Part shown: one piece after another, positions 20,182 to 31,913 of the stretch | How positions within the stretch are numbered: the first letter of the stretch is position 1 | Layout: each line of letters opens with the position of its first letter | From: Parapristionchus giblindavisi | Lineage: Eukaryota > Nematoda > Chromadorea > Rhabditida > Diplogasteridae | Length of the DNA stretch: 64,000 nt | NCBI GenBank assembly: GCA_943737045.1 | Contig: CALSFV010000002.1 | Span: 1,488,001 to 1,552,000 of the forward strand | Direction of reading: 5' to 3' | Notes under the pieces: generated by a model | The model's input: only the letters and a program-made list of their open reading frames with translations | The model's database searches: none | Told to the model about the DNA's origin: nothing | Made by a program: the position numbers and the translations under genes

Positions 20182-20394
20182 TACTCTGGTAATTCGAAAC
20201 TTAAAGTCTACTTAAAGTTCTCACTTGAAGTGGACTTGTAAGTCTACTTAAAGTTAAACGTAAGTCTACTTAAAGTGGTGTGGTATACTGTAATGCATTT
20301 CGTCAAATGTTCTTTCACTTTAAGTTTACTTAAAGTCTACTTAAAGTCTGTGACGTAGTTTAACTAGACTTTAAGTTTCGAAATACCAGAGTAG
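20182..20394. mobile_element. MITE, CTCTGGTATTT / CTTAAAGTCTACTTAAAG family, copy 1
   Basis: Ends ACTCTGGTAATTCGAAACTT and AAGTTTCGAAATACCAGAGT. The interior is a series of ACTTTAAGTAGACTTTAAG palindromic steps. Other copies: 32268-32480 (very similar), 35426-35506 (partial) and 59674-59788. Confidence 0.8.
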
Positions 20395-21229
20395 GCTATG
20401 AGTATCTATTAATGAAGAAATCCGACGTCCTACATATATCTACTCTCATCTTTCGGCAACTTTTTGTTCTTCAACCATATATAAAGATTCCGGACCCGCC
20501 CATTCAACTGCGCAGGAATGGACACTTTTAAAACACATTCCACCTCTAAATTTTTCCCCAGACCCGTAGAAACACAGTGGGTCATGGATTGTGAAGTTTA
20601 ATGAAAGATGAAATAATGCAACTAGATTTGTCCGCGAAGTAAGAATTGCATCGGACAAAACGGTATGATTGATTGGATTTATGACGAGATACGTATGAGA
20701 TTGAATTCGATAATGAACAGACATTATGTATATCACTGGGCCAAAAGTGAGTCCATCGGGATGAGTTCTGGAAAATTAACAAAACAGATTGTTGTGCATG
20801 TCGACAAAGGAAGGAAAGAAACGGAGTGAAAAATTGTTCGTTAAAGTAAAAAAAATAGCATGAAAGTAGAAACAGCTAATATCCAAAAGAAAAAGAGAAA
20901 GAAAAAAAGAATTTCACAAATATTCCTGCACAGTTAAATGCACTATTTAAGAGTCATAAGTCTAATCACTGATCTTTTTTTTTCAAATTCATATGCGTAG
21001 CAACTTTGCAATTCGTGTGATGAAATGGAACAATTGATCTTTGATCTCACACAGACATTTTTCTACACGTCAGATACCATCGCTCGATTCCGGACTTCCT
21101 GCGGTTATCGAGCGTTTGAAAGTTCCTTCTACATTCATATCCCCTTTTCTGTTTCTCAAGTGTGCTCATTTCATTTCCACATTTCACTCAGATTTAGACT
21201 TGTCCTCTTGATTGTTGCATCGGAGGAGA

Positions 21230-21515
21230 GACTGAGGGGGGGGGGGGAGAGAGTAAGGAGAGGGAGAGGGAGAGAAAAAGGAGAGGGCGAGGGAGAGAAT
21301 AAGGAGAGGAAGAGAATAAGAGGAGGGAGAGGGAGAGAATGAAGAGAGAGAGAAAGGAGAGGGAGAGAATAATGAGAGGGAGAGGGAGGGAAGAAGGAGA
21401 GGGAGACGGAGAGAATAAGGAGAGGGAGATAGAGAGAATAAGGAGAGGGAAAAAGAGGGGAGAGGGAGAGAATAAGGAGAGGGAGAGGGGGAGAATAAGG
21501 AGAGGGAGAGATTCA
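21230..21515. repeat. 285-bp polypurine tract (GGAGAGGGAGAGAATAA)n
   Basis: Almost pure purine on the + strand, built of GGAGAGGGAGAGAATAA-like units with one G10 run. Long open frames on both strands here are compositional. Confidence 0.85.
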
Positions 21516-21784
21516 AGAGGACGCTTCCTCTACCTTATGGACGAGGTCTAACTCGATTCACGACTTCAAAAAGAAGTCGGAGGAGTCTCAAGGTTTACGT
21601 GTAGTTCAGGCTATGTCGCGTATATTTGCTCTCGCAAAAAGTACATTTTCAGCAATATTAGAATATCCTTGCCCCGTATTGAGTTTGTTATATGAGTTAT
21701 ATGAGGTAGTGAAACCTATTTCCCGCTGTTCTCGCCCATCTTTGTCTTGTTCTTAGCGAATTGAAATGCCTGCAATTCGAACAT

Positions 21785-21875
21785 GATTATTTATTTATTT
21801 ATTCTTTATTCCATCAAATATATATAATAACAGGGTGATGTGTACACATAATAGGGATAGATGGATTTCCGTCGC
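21785..21875 (-). mobile_element. LINE/SINE 3' tail fragment (minus)
   Basis: Minus-strand reading gives CGACGGAAATCCATC then GATGGAATAAAGAATAAATAA, the same 3' end signature as at 14735-14860. Confidence 0.55.
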
Positions 21876-21919
21876 ATATATTATATTATATATCGTGCAC
21901 GCAGAGTCTTGTTCGTTCT

Positions 21920-22060
21920 TCGCTGCCTTTCAAGCCTTTTTTAGAGTGACACCTAGAGCTATTTTGAGACTCTCCGCTCTGGCCACTCCCTCTCGCTTTC
22001 TTTGTCTGCGAGAGAGTATAGCCAAAGCGGAGAATAAGATTAGCGGGGTGGTCGTTTAAG
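21920..22060. mobile_element. MITE fragment with CTCTCCGCTCTGGC ends
   Basis: Contains GACTCTCCGCTCTGGCCAC and GTATAGCCAAAGCGGAGAATAAG in inverted order, the core of the AAGGCACACCCC family whose best copy is at 61029-61148. Confidence 0.55.
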
Positions 22061-22153
22061 CAGTTATAGTTCAAAGCTCAAAGTACAAAGATCAAAGATC
22101 ATAGACTGAAGATTGAAAGTTCAAAGATCAAAGATCAAAGATCAGTTGCAGTC

Positions 22154-25100
22154 ATGCCGATGGTCATTCCGGGCGGTGAGCATCGACTGATCAAGATAAG
22201 AAAAGTTAACAGGCGACGACTGCTGAGGTATGCGCTGACGGCATCGTTTCTGGCGACTATCATAAATATGACGGGTAACTGTTATTTGTTGATTGTTTAT
22301 TTGTTTTGCTGATTTTTTTTTTATTAATCATGGCTTGTTTTTGTTGCTTCTTCTAAAAGAAACTATATAGTTTTGATAGAAATTTTGCAGTAAAATGAAA
22401 ATTTATTTATATTTTTTTGCTATAGTAAAAAGTTTTGATAAAAATATCACTTACTAAATAAAATTCCAACGCCTTCAATTCATTTGAAACCTAACCACTT
22501 CAGGTTCAATCACGGACAATTGGCTCTACACTCAAGAGGTGCTACGCTACTTTGTTCTGCCTAATGCCTCCTCGATCGTGAGTTGGTCTTTGATCTTTGA
22601 TATTTGATCTTTGGATTTTGATCTTTGATCTCTAAGAATGATGAATTCGGGCAAAGTGAAGTGTTCATGAAGAATGCAACTCTTGGACCGTGGACGTACT
22701 GTTTCTTGGATCGTAAGTAAACAGGAAAATGAGCCCTTGAGTATTACTTGAACGCGTTATTAATATTTTCATATAGCCTCAGATTGGAAGAATGCATATG
22801 AGTATTATTGAGAGGAAGTGAGCTTTATAAACTAAGAAAAATAGGATAAAACTGCTTTTAGCTGCTCAAAACTTGTAAAAAATGCAATTCCATCGCAGTA
22901 ATCAATGCAATATTCGAAACTCTTTTCTCCTTTTGTGCATATGCAAAATAATAAAATGAAATAAAATGAATAAAATTACAATTAGTAAGAAATTAAAACA
23001 TTTTATACGATGCACGCTCCCTTCTAGTTATCATAATTCAGCCCTCTGCCCATTCACGTGCTATCCCGTGAACTACGACCAGGATGACGATCCGGCCGAT
23101 GTGACCAGTGGTGTGCAACGTGAGTCGACGTTTACCAATTGCTAATCACCGGCTCCAGTTGCTAATCACCGGCTCCAATTGCTAATTACCGGCTCTCGTC
23201 GATTTTAAATCAGTGCAAGTACGATCAATGATAGCAACTTATTAGTAACTGTGTGAGAATAACTAATTTTTTTTATCATCAAAAGTCATTGGACTTTCGA
23301 GCTTTCAGATTTGGTCATGAACAATAAATTGACGTGTATGTATTTTTGTTATTGCGTACATTATGCAAATGGAATTTAGTTGACGAGATGTTTTTCTGTC
23401 TACACTTCCGTCATTTTATGGGCGCTGTTATTGCAAATTTCAAAGAAACTAAGCAGTGCACAGCGCACTATATGATCGAACTTGAACTTTGTTTTTTTAT
23501 CAAGATTAGCTTGTATAAAAAAAACTAGATTTCATGTTGTGTAGATCTTTGGAGTGTCATGAAGTGTCATATCTCTAATAAGAACGAAACTTTTATCATT
23601 CGAATATTTTCGCATAGCGAATCATGATTTTTCCAATGTTTATTGGAAAGGAAAATGTTTTTTTTTCCGGACGTTGTTGCATAATTTCGAAGAATGAGAG
23701 CGAATAAATCAAAGTAAATTTGATTTGATAAAATAGAATTAAGTAGACTTCCCGGAGATGGAGGAAAAGAACTTTGAACTTGCTCTCATAAAATTGAATA
23801 AAATGGAGTTTCGGTGATGAAAACCGTGTTGATTCTCTTTCCTCTTATTGGGAATGGTATTCGGATCATGAAATGATATTTGAACTTTGACCTTTGCAAA
23901 TTGATCATTGAACTTTGATCTTTGATCTTTGATCTCTTCCAGAAGGAGTTCGCAAAGCCTTCGTCTTCATGCTGTCGGGGGTGGTTCTCGATATCTGCGG
24001 GACCATTTCCTGTCTCGTGTGCAACCTCCGAACGAACTCTTACGCCACACTTTTCATCTGTACCGTACTCCATATCCTGGCTGGTAAGTACGGTAGCTTA
24101 TCGAGAACTGGTTTTTTTTAAATTTTAATAGCGCTTGAACATGGGTTGGAAAGATGTTTTTTTTATTGAGAACTGTAATTTCGAAAAAATTCCCGTAGTT
24201 GAAATAGTTTTTGCAGGGTTTATTCGAAGTAGAATCTTTGATAGATTATGAAATTTGATCTTTGATCTTTGCAGGCATCGCAAACTTTGCCTGCATTATA
24301 GTCTACATGAGCGCCGTCTCGAAGGAGGTACCGTAATCAGATTGGGAAAATCAATATCTACTCTTTGCCAGGTGGGAAACAAAATTTATCCAGCTTCGGA
24401 AATGGACGAGCCACTATTTCATTACCAGTACGGCTACAGCTTCATCATGATCAAGGTTGGCAAAGCGCCAATATTTTTTGGTAAACTGCCAAGACCTACC
24501 GTACTCACAGGTGTCATTTTTATTGATCGAAGTGGCCGCGTTGTTCTCCGTTGTGGTCTTCATGGCGAAGAGGGACGAGCGGACCTTTCATCGATTCAAG
24601 ATTCGATCGATATTGAGCAGCGCGTGAGTCTTACTGTACCGCTCTGGTAATACTCTCTCGCTTTCGTTCTCTGCGAGAGAGTGTTGCCAGAGTGCAGATC
24701 AAAACTAGATTTGTGTGTGTTCCTTTAAGAGATCCGTAATCGAAAAAAACAAGTTGATCTCGCATTAACGAGCCCTCTTATTGCATTCTATATAGCACGA
24801 GCATTTTTATAGCGCAAAAATCGTTCATACGCAGAACATATACAGCATGATACATTCATTCAACTGGAGTCTTTTAGTAATTGCCGTATTAATTCATTGG
24901 AGAATAATTGAATTTTTACAATTCTGCCTAACGATCATTAACGAAGATTAGCAAAGCGAAGACTATATGAATATGCTGAAACATATATAAACATAAACAA
25001 ATCGATAGTGTTGGGAAATACTCCTAGTAAAAGATGTCTAAAATTATAGTAAATCTTCAAGAAAGAAAACAATTAATCAATAAATTCAAAACTATCAATC

Positions 25101-25273
25101 AATAAATTCCACCATATCACGTAATCTCTTTCAGTGTTTCTCCTCGCAAGACCCAGGAGACGCCGAACTCGCCTAATTACCATATCTCGCCCGTTCATTC
25201 ATCCACCCAATCCACCCTTCCGCCTACACCTTCTACCGAAGAAGAGGACGAGGAAGAAGTCATATTCTTCTAG
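22154..25273 (+). CDS. Claudin/stargazin-superfamily four-pass membrane protein
   Basis: Nine exons in one frame: 22154-22274, 22504-22577, 22637-22712, 23042-23119, 23943-24083, 24275-24327, 24372-24455, 24511-24623, 25135-25273; 292 aa. Membrane segments near residues 22-45, 120-145, 153-180 and 207-232. The first extracellular loop has the family hallmark (DNWLYTQEVL, then LGPWTYCF for the W-x-C motif, then CPFTC). YGYSFIMIK leading into TM4 resembles TARP/gamma subunits such as stargazin, which traffic AMPA receptors or modulate calcium channels at the plasma membrane. The cytoplasmic tail is Pro/Ser/Thr-rich, then acidic, ending EEVIFF. The ATG sits 2 nt after a TTGCAG acceptor, as at a spliced-leader site. 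A claudin-like role is possible; which nematode member it is I cannot say. Exons 6-9 are duplicated downstream. Confidence 0.85.
24640..24725. mobile_element. MITE remnant (CTCTGGYAATACTCTCTCG)
   Basis: Inverted halves CTCTGGTAATACTCTCTCG and CGAGAGAGTGTTGCCAGAG directly after exon 8 of the four-pass protein gene. It is present in all three tandem units (also 28085-28165 and 31960-32020), so it predates the duplication. Confidence 0.7.
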
Positions 25274-25786
25274 AATGATCCATATCTTTGATCTTTGATC
25301 TCTGATCTTTGATTTTTGTACTTTGATCTCAGTTTGTATAGTCCTAGTGATGGTAATTTACGTTGCGCGTATAAAATAATTTATCGGAAAAAAGCTATGT
25401 CTGCAAGCATATTGATAGGGCATCCATCTTTAATGAATTTTTTTCAACTATCAAAATGCAAAATAAGATTAACGAAATCAAATATACAGATGTTTTATCA
25501 ATGTTTTACAAGAGAAGCATTCCTATACGGAGCGACAGAGAAAGGTCAATGATCGGAATAAATAATTTTATGATAAAGTTAAAATAAGAAAGAATTATTT
25601 AAAAAAATAATAATAGAAAACATAGCGAAAAAAGATTAAACTAAATAGAAAAAAGTCACTTCACGATAAGTATTCAAATAAATGGACCTCTACGGAGCAC
25701 TGGACAAAAGCGTATTGGGAGGCGAATACTGTATGTATCATATAGTGCAAAAAGGTTGGTATAGAAGGGAGAATCTTTTGCTGATC

Positions 25787-25871
25787 GGTTTGGGTATTGA
25801 ACCTCTCTCGCCGAGCAACCCTTGTTGTTCTGGTCTGGCCCCTTATCCACTGGACCATGGGTCCCCATTAG
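25787..25871 (-). ncRNA. tRNA-like element / tRNA pseudogene
   Basis: On the minus strand TGGTCCAGTGG (25847-25857) matches the tRNA A box and GGTTCAATACC (25792-25802) the B box at a natural spacing. The acceptor ends do not pair and no clean anticodon arm forms, so this is a tRNA pseudogene or the head of a tRNA-derived SINE. It is repeated in unit 2 at 29235-29319. Confidence 0.5.
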
Positions 25872-26460
25872 TAGTGAGATTGAATGGTCGTAATATATTG
25901 GGCGTGTCTACTTCAACAGGCTAGCTATATATAGAGATTTACGCTCCGCCCCTTTGACTGCGCGGGGATGGACACCCATACGATATTCAAATCACACCAT
26001 AACACTTCAACAAATTTATTCATAGACGAAGTATGAGAATGACGTTTTCGCAGAAAGGACTTGGGATGATGAATTCAGGACCACTTCGAGTAACAGAGTT
26101 CGAGGAGTTGAGCATAGAGATCCTTTGTCAACGAGAAAGACATCGAGGAGAAATAATGAAATCTCGACGAACCTAAACGTAATCGAATACTATCAAGAAC
26201 ACAGAATCTATCATTCAGTGGAGTTTTAAAGTTTCTTCAAAAGATACGAAAAGAAAAGATAAACAAAGAAAACTCTCCGTATTATCATCTGTTTACTCTC
26301 CTTGTTCACGCAGAAACGATGTTCAATAACGAGATCCTTTGATAGCGGGGAAGTCTTGGAAAGGGAAGATTGCATGATCGAAGAATCTAAATATATTCGG
26401 TTAAAATGAAAAGGACAGAATCTTTCATTAGACGGAGTATACAGAATTGAATTATTTACT

Positions 26461-26767
26461 AGAGTCCTCCAAACGGATATATCCCTTTGAATTGAGGCAC
26501 TAGCGTTCTCTTATTTCTAGAGATACAGAAGTGAAACATTGAAATTTTCCACGACATCCCATCCGCTCTTTCGAATGAGCCTACTTTTTATAGAGATTAG
26601 AAATTTTTAAAATTTGCATATTAAAATTTTTCGGAATTGGGCATCGAGAGAAGGCTCATTCGAAAGAGCGGAAGGGATATCGTAGAGGATTTCAATGTTT
26701 CGCTTCTGTATCTCCAGAAATAAGAGAGCTCCTCAATTCAAAGGGATATAGCCGTTTGGAGGTCTAT
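26461..26767. mobile_element. 307-bp foldback element with 10-bp TSD
   Basis: Inverted arms (about 26461-26590 and 26640-26767) from AGAGTCCTCCAAACGG to CCGTTTGGAGGTCTAT. Flanked by ATTATTTACT on both sides (26451-26460, 26768-26777). Unit 2 of the tandem array has a single ATTATTTACT at about 29899-29909 and no insert. A 9-11-bp duplication is typical of Mutator-like elements. Confidence 0.85.
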
Positions 26768-27214
26768 ATTATTTACTCTTAAAGGAAACGTATCTGAGCT
26801 GGGTCCGAGACCGCTTTGTGAAGAAGTCGTCCTTTTAGCTGGAACGTCATCTTTGAAATAGAATGATCGAAGTGGATTCAAGCCGAGAATAAAGAATTCG
26901 ATGAGAAGCGACGTATCGATCTATGCATCTATAATAAATCATATCCATTACAATCAATATATTACTGTCACTCATTAAGATCATTTGCCGTCAGGATAGC
27001 GTATACTTTGTGCATTAAGGAAAAGAAACTTATCTGAAGAGTCTTCTAGTCATAAAGTTGAGAAGTTGCTTCGACTTCGGAGGGAGCACGAAAATTAGAG
27101 AGATTCTTGACTGACAATGAGGTCCATCGTTCATTATCTAGTGAAGGGCAGTGAGATCCTTACGAATATTCTAGCTATGATATAGTACGATTTGAGCATG
27201 AAACATAAGGTATA

Positions 27215-27325
27215 AAGGCACACCCCGATCTAATTTGAAACTCCGTTCTGACAATGCTCTCCATTGTCAAATAAAGCATTGTCTGCAATGAGTCTGGCCA
27301 GAGCGGAAATCAAATTAGCCCCCCT
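27215..27325. mobile_element. MITE, AAGGCACACCCC family
   Basis: Starts AAAGGCACACCCCGATCTAATTTG and carries inverted CTCCGTTCTGACAATG / GGCCAGAGCGGA. The homologous copy in unit 2 is at 31047-31160. Confidence 0.7.
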
Positions 27326-27707
27326 CAAGTCAAAGCGTTGAAACATCTTTTTTAAGTAGACGTCTAGCTGTGAACTACTCGAGACAACGGAATGGAACAT
27401 GGACTGTTCTAAAAAGTTATACGAAACTAATTATGAAAACGGAATCGATCTTTATGAAACGAAAATTCAATAATGATTATAATCAAAAGATGAAATGAGA
27501 CAAACTATGGGATAGGGAATAGACTGTCGATTGTTGGATTGATGAGAGAGAGAGTGAGGTCAGACCAATGTAAGCGTCCTCTCTCTGCCATGCACTCTCT
27601 GCACTCTCTCATGTCTCTATAATATCTCGTCTGATCAAACTACACTTTCAATCTGTAGCTCACTGAAGAACTAAAAGCCTATAAGATCAATCCATTTTTA
27701 TTCCTAG

Positions 27708-28048
27708 AGAGTGACTTTACTTGCATTATTGTATACATGAACGCTGTCTCGAAGGAGGTACCGTAACCAGATTGGGAAAATCAATAAATATTATTTTCCA
27801 GGTGGGAAACAAGATTTATCCTGCGTCGGAAATGGACGAGCCACTATTTCATTACCAGTACGGCTACAGCTTCATCATGATCAAGGTTGGCAAAGCGCCA
27901 ATATTTTTTGGCAAAGTGCCAAAACCTACCGTACTCACAGGTGTCATTTTTATTGATCGAAGTGGCCGCGTTGTTCTCCGTAGTTCATGACGAAGAGGGA
28001 CGTCGATTCATTCATCGATTCAAGATACGATCGATATTGAGCAGCGCG
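27708..28048 (+). pseudogene. Duplicated exons 6-8 of the four-pass protein, unit 2
   Basis: Exon 6-like 27708-27757, exon 7-like 27802-27885 (intact) and exon 8-like 27941-28048. The exon 6 copy uses a new acceptor, TTCCTAG, and opens ESDFTCIIVYMNAVSKE in the proper phase. Exon 8 has lost bases after GTTCTCCGT (near 27981), which shifts the frame, so this copy cannot give the normal fourth membrane segment. Confidence 0.8.
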
Positions 28049-28582
28049 TGAGTCTTACTGTACATTAAGGGCACACCTCAAACTAATTTGAAACTCTGGC
28101 AATGCTCTCTCGTTTTCGTTGTCTGCGAGAGAGTGTTGCCAGAGTGCAGAGCCAAACTAGATTTTGTGTGTGCTTGTTTAAGGGATCCGTAATTGAAAAA
28201 AACAAGTTGATCTCGCATTAACGAGCCCTCTCATAGAAATCTATATAGCACGAGCATTTTTATAGCGCAAAAAAATCTTTCATACACAGAACATATACAG
28301 CATGATACATTCATTCAGCAGGCGTCTTTTCGTAATTGCTGTACCAATTTATTGCAGAATAATTGAAGTTTTATTGTGATCATTAACGAAGATTAGCAGA
28401 GCGAAGACTATATGAATATGCTGAAACATATATAAACATAAACAAATCGACAAAGTGTTGGGAAATATTCCTGGTAAACGATGTCTAAAATTATAGTGAA
28501 TCTTCAACATAGAAAAACAATTAATCAATAAATTCAGGACTACTAATCAATAAATTCCACCATATCACGTAATCTCTTTCAG

Positions 28583-28721
28583 TGTTTCTCCTCGCAAGAC
28601 CCAGGAGACGCCGAACTCGCCCAATTACCATATCTCGCCCGTTCATTCATCCACCCAATCCACCCTTCCGCCTACACCTTCTACCGAAGAAGAGGACGAG
28701 GAAGAAGTCATATTCTTCTAG
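28583..28721 (+). pseudogene. Duplicated exon 9 of the four-pass protein, unit 2
   Basis: Intact copy of the last coding exon (VSPRKTQETPNSPNYHIS to the EEVIFF end) with its TTTCAG acceptor. It could serve as an alternative terminal exon, but the exon 8 copy before it is frameshifted. Confidence 0.75.
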
Positions 28722-29234
28722 AATGATCCATATCTTTGATCTTTTATCTCTGATCTTTGATTTTTGTACTTTGATCTCAGTTTGTATAGTCCTAGTGATG
28801 GTAATTTACGTTGCGCGTATAAAATAATTTATCGGAAAAAAGCTATGTCTGCAAGCATATTGATAGGGCATCCATCTTTAATGAATTTTTTTCAACTATC
28901 AAAATGCAAAATAAGATTAACGAAATCAAATATACAGATTTTTTATCAATGTTTTACAAGAGAAGCATTCCTATACGGAGCGACAGAGAAAGGTCAAAGA
29001 TCGGAATAAATAATTTTATGATAAAGTTAAAATAAGAAAGAATTATTTAAAAAAATAATAATAGAAAACATAGCGAAAAAAGATTAAACTAAATAGAAAA
29101 AAGTCACTTCACGATAAGTATTCAAATAAATGGACCTCTGTGGAGCACTGCACAAAAGCGTAGAGGGAGGCGAATACTGTATGTATCATATAGTGCAAAA
29201 AGGTTGGTATAGAAGGGAGAATCTTTTGCTGATC

Positions 29235-29319
29235 GGCTTGGGTATTGAACCTCTCTCGCCGAGCAACCCTTGTTGTTCTGGTCTGGCCCCTTATCCACTA
29301 GACCATGGGTCCCCATTAG
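29235..29319 (-). ncRNA. tRNA-like element, second copy
   Basis: Duplicate of 25787-25871 with one change in the A box (TGGTCTAGTGG). Same degenerate acceptor stem. Confidence 0.45.
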
Positions 29320-30103
29320 TAGTGAGATTGAATGGTCGTAATATACTGGGCGTGTCTACTTCAACAGGCTAGCTATATATAGAGATTTACGCTCCGCCCC
29401 TTTGACTGCGCGGGGATGGACACCCATATGATATTCAAATCACACCATAACACTTCAACAAATTTATTCATAGACGAAGTATGAGAATGACGTTTCCGCA
29501 GAAAGGACTTGGGATGATGAATTCAGGACCACTTCGAGTAACAGAGTTCGAGGAGTTGAGCATAGAGATCCTTTGTCAACGAGAAAGACATCGAGGAGAA
29601 ATAATGAAATCTCGACGAATCTAAACGTAATCGAATACTATCAAGAACACAGAATCTATCATTCAGTGGAGTTTTAAAGTTTCTTCAAAAGTTACGAAAA
29701 GAAAAGATAAACAAAGAAAACTCTCCGTATTATAATCTGTTTACTCTCCTTGTTAACGCAGAAACGATGTTCAATAACGAGATCGTTTGACAGCGGGGAA
29801 GTCTTGGAAAGGGAAGATTGAACGATCGAAGAATCTAAATATATTCTGTTAAAATGAAAAGGACAGAATCTTTCATTAAGCGGAGTATAAACTATTGCAT
29901 TATTTACTCTCAAAAGAAACGTATCTTAGCCGGGTCGAAACTACGTTGTAAATAAGTCGTCCTATTTTCTGGAACGCCATCATTGAAGTTGAATCGTAGA
30001 ATTAGATCCAAGCCGAGAGTGAAGGATGAGAAATCAAGAATCGGTAGATGGATCTATAATAAATTATATTCATTACAATCAATAGATTACCGTCACTAAT
30101 TAA

Positions 30104-30813
30104 TGGGACTGTAAGAAGAATCAGAATATATAACAGAGAAAGATCCCTATCTTCATTCAGAAGGACCATTCAGAAGAACTAGATATACTATTTTTTTATA
30201 AGCTATTGCATATTTACGCTATCCCAACTTATCGTCAGTCAGTTATATTACTAGAGAGCGCATTACTTCCTTAAACGATGGAAAAATCAAGTTTTTTTCG
30301 AGATCGTCTCGGGTACGCTAATTTTTTTATAGTAGTTCAGTAATACAAACAACCCCTAACTAGGGAATGGTATCTGTGCCGGATGAAACTACGGGAAGTG
30401 ACCTACATAGCGATAATCATCATGGTCGACTTAGTATGAATCAATTTTCAAAGTCTGCTATTTATCGATTTTTTAAAGCTAAACCCGTCACATATCCGCC
30501 GCACGTAAGACAGCCAAAAATTGATTTTTTTGTTCTTTTCACTTTTTGCACACGAATTCGTTTCTCCCGACAACATTTAATGTATGGCCGGTAATTTAAG
30601 CAATGAAATTGCTGTTTTAATGGAAATTTAATGGAAGTCCAAAAAATTTTTTTTGATAGTCATTCGTGCGGTGGATATGTGACGGGTTTAGCTTAAAAAA
30701 TCGATAAATAGAAGACTTTGAAAATTGATTCTTACTAAGTCGGCCATGCTGATTATCGCTATGTATGTCACTTCCCGTAGTTTCATCCGGCATAGATACC
30801 ATTCCCTAGTAAG
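30104..30813. mobile_element. Foldback insertion unique to unit 2
   Basis: About 700 bp absent from the equivalent place in unit 1 (near 26985). Its right part is an inverted repeat, arms about 30360-30508 and 30660-30813, from ACTAGGGAATGGTATC to GATACCATTCCCTAGT. No transposase frame. The left 250 bp are AT-rich and may be a separate insertion. Confidence 0.75.
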
Positions 30814-31546
30814 AGCATTTGCCGTCAGGATAGCGTACTCTTTGTGCATTTTAAAAGGAAAACAAAGTTATCTGAGGAATCTTCGAATCGAAAAGGTGTG
30901 AAATTGCTTCGACTTCGGAGGAAAGAAAAGAATATGAGAGGGGTTGTTGACTGAGGCCCATCGTTCGTTGTCTAGTGAAGGGCAGTCAGATCTGAACGAA
31001 TATTCTAGCTATGATATAGTACGATTTGAGCATGAAACATAAGGTATAAAGGCACACCCCGATCTAATTTGAAACTCCGTTCTGGTAATGATCTCCATTG
31101 ACAAATAAAGTATTGTCTGCAATGAGTCTGGCCAGAGCGGAGAATCAAATTAGCCCCCTTCAAGTCGAAGCGTTGAAACATCTTTTTTAAGTAAACTTCT
31201 AATTTTGAATTACTCGAGACAATGGAATGTAGCACGCACTGTTGGAAAAGGTGATAGGAAACTAATTATGAAAACTGAATCGATCTTTATGAAACGAAAA
31301 TTCAATAATGATTATAATCAAAAGATGAAATGAGACAAACTATAGGATAGGGAATAGACTGTCGATTGTTGGATTGATGAGAGAGAGAGTGAGGTCAGAC
31401 CAATGTAAGCGTTCTCTCTCTGCCATGCACTCTCTGCACTCTCTCTCTCATGTCTCTATAATATCTCGTCTGATCAAACTACACTTTCAATCTGTAGCCC
31501 ACTGAAGAACTAAAAGCCTATAAGATCAATCCATTTTTATTCCTAG

Positions 31547-31913
31547 AGAGTGACTTTACTTGCATTATTGTATACATGAACGCTGTCTCGAAGGAGGTAC
31601 CGTAACCAGATTGGGAAAATCAATAAATATTATTTTCCAGGTGGGAAACAAGATTTATCCTGCGTCGGAAATGGACGAGCCACTATTTCATTACCAGTAC
31701 GGCTACAGCCTCATCATGATCAAGGTTGGTAGAGTGCCAATCCTTGTTGGCAGAGTGCCAATATTTTTTGGCAAAGTGCCAAAACCTACCGTACTCACAG
31801 GTGTCATTTTTATTGATCGAAGTGGCCACATTGTTCTCCGTTGTGGTCTTCATGGCGAAGAGGGACGAGCGGACCTTTCATCGATTCAAGATACGATCGA
31901 TATTGAGCAGCGC
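31547..31913 (+). pseudogene. Duplicated exons 6-8 of the four-pass protein, unit 3
   Basis: Exon 6-like 31547-31596, exon 7-like 31641-31724 and exon 8-like 31801-31913 are all open, with donors and acceptors in place. The intron between 7 and 8 has extra tandem GTTGGCAGAGTGCCAAT steps. Unit 3 ends at about 32187, before exon 9; reading through the exon 8 donor gives a stop at once (GCG TGA). It could code for an alternative short C-terminus if joined to exon 5. Confidence 0.75.

Larger units (their letters stand above)
17713..22153. other. Gene-free, repeat-rich spacer
   Basis: I find no exon set I can defend. An open frame at 18750-18880 and acceptor-like sites near 17834 and 19012 could be weak tail exons of the TMEM131-like gene but show no family resemblance. 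The stretch holds a 137-bp-period duplication (18550-18612/18687-18750), MITEs and a large polypurine tract. Confidence 0.45.
24283..27714 (+). repeat. Tandem segmental repeat, unit 1 (3.4 kb)
   Basis: Starts inside exon 6 of the four-pass protein gene, covers exons 7-9 and about 2.4 kb downstream, and is followed directly by a second copy. Extra sequence unique to this unit is the foldback at 26461-26767. Long stretches (25140-25930 against 28590-29380) are near-identical to unit 2. Confidence 0.85.
27715..31553 (+). repeat. Tandem segmental repeat, unit 2 (3.8 kb)
   Basis: Second copy of the unit starting in exon 6. It lacks the 26461 foldback but carries its own insertion at about 30104-30813. 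Its end (30950-31553) matches the end of unit 1 (27170-27714), including the GAGAGAGAGTGAGGTCAGACC stretch. Confidence 0.85.

Noticed and set aside
21184..21551. Long open frames on both strands of the polypurine tract
   Set aside because: Both are Arg/Glu/Gly- or Ser/Pro/Leu-rich low-complexity translations of a GGAGAG repeat.
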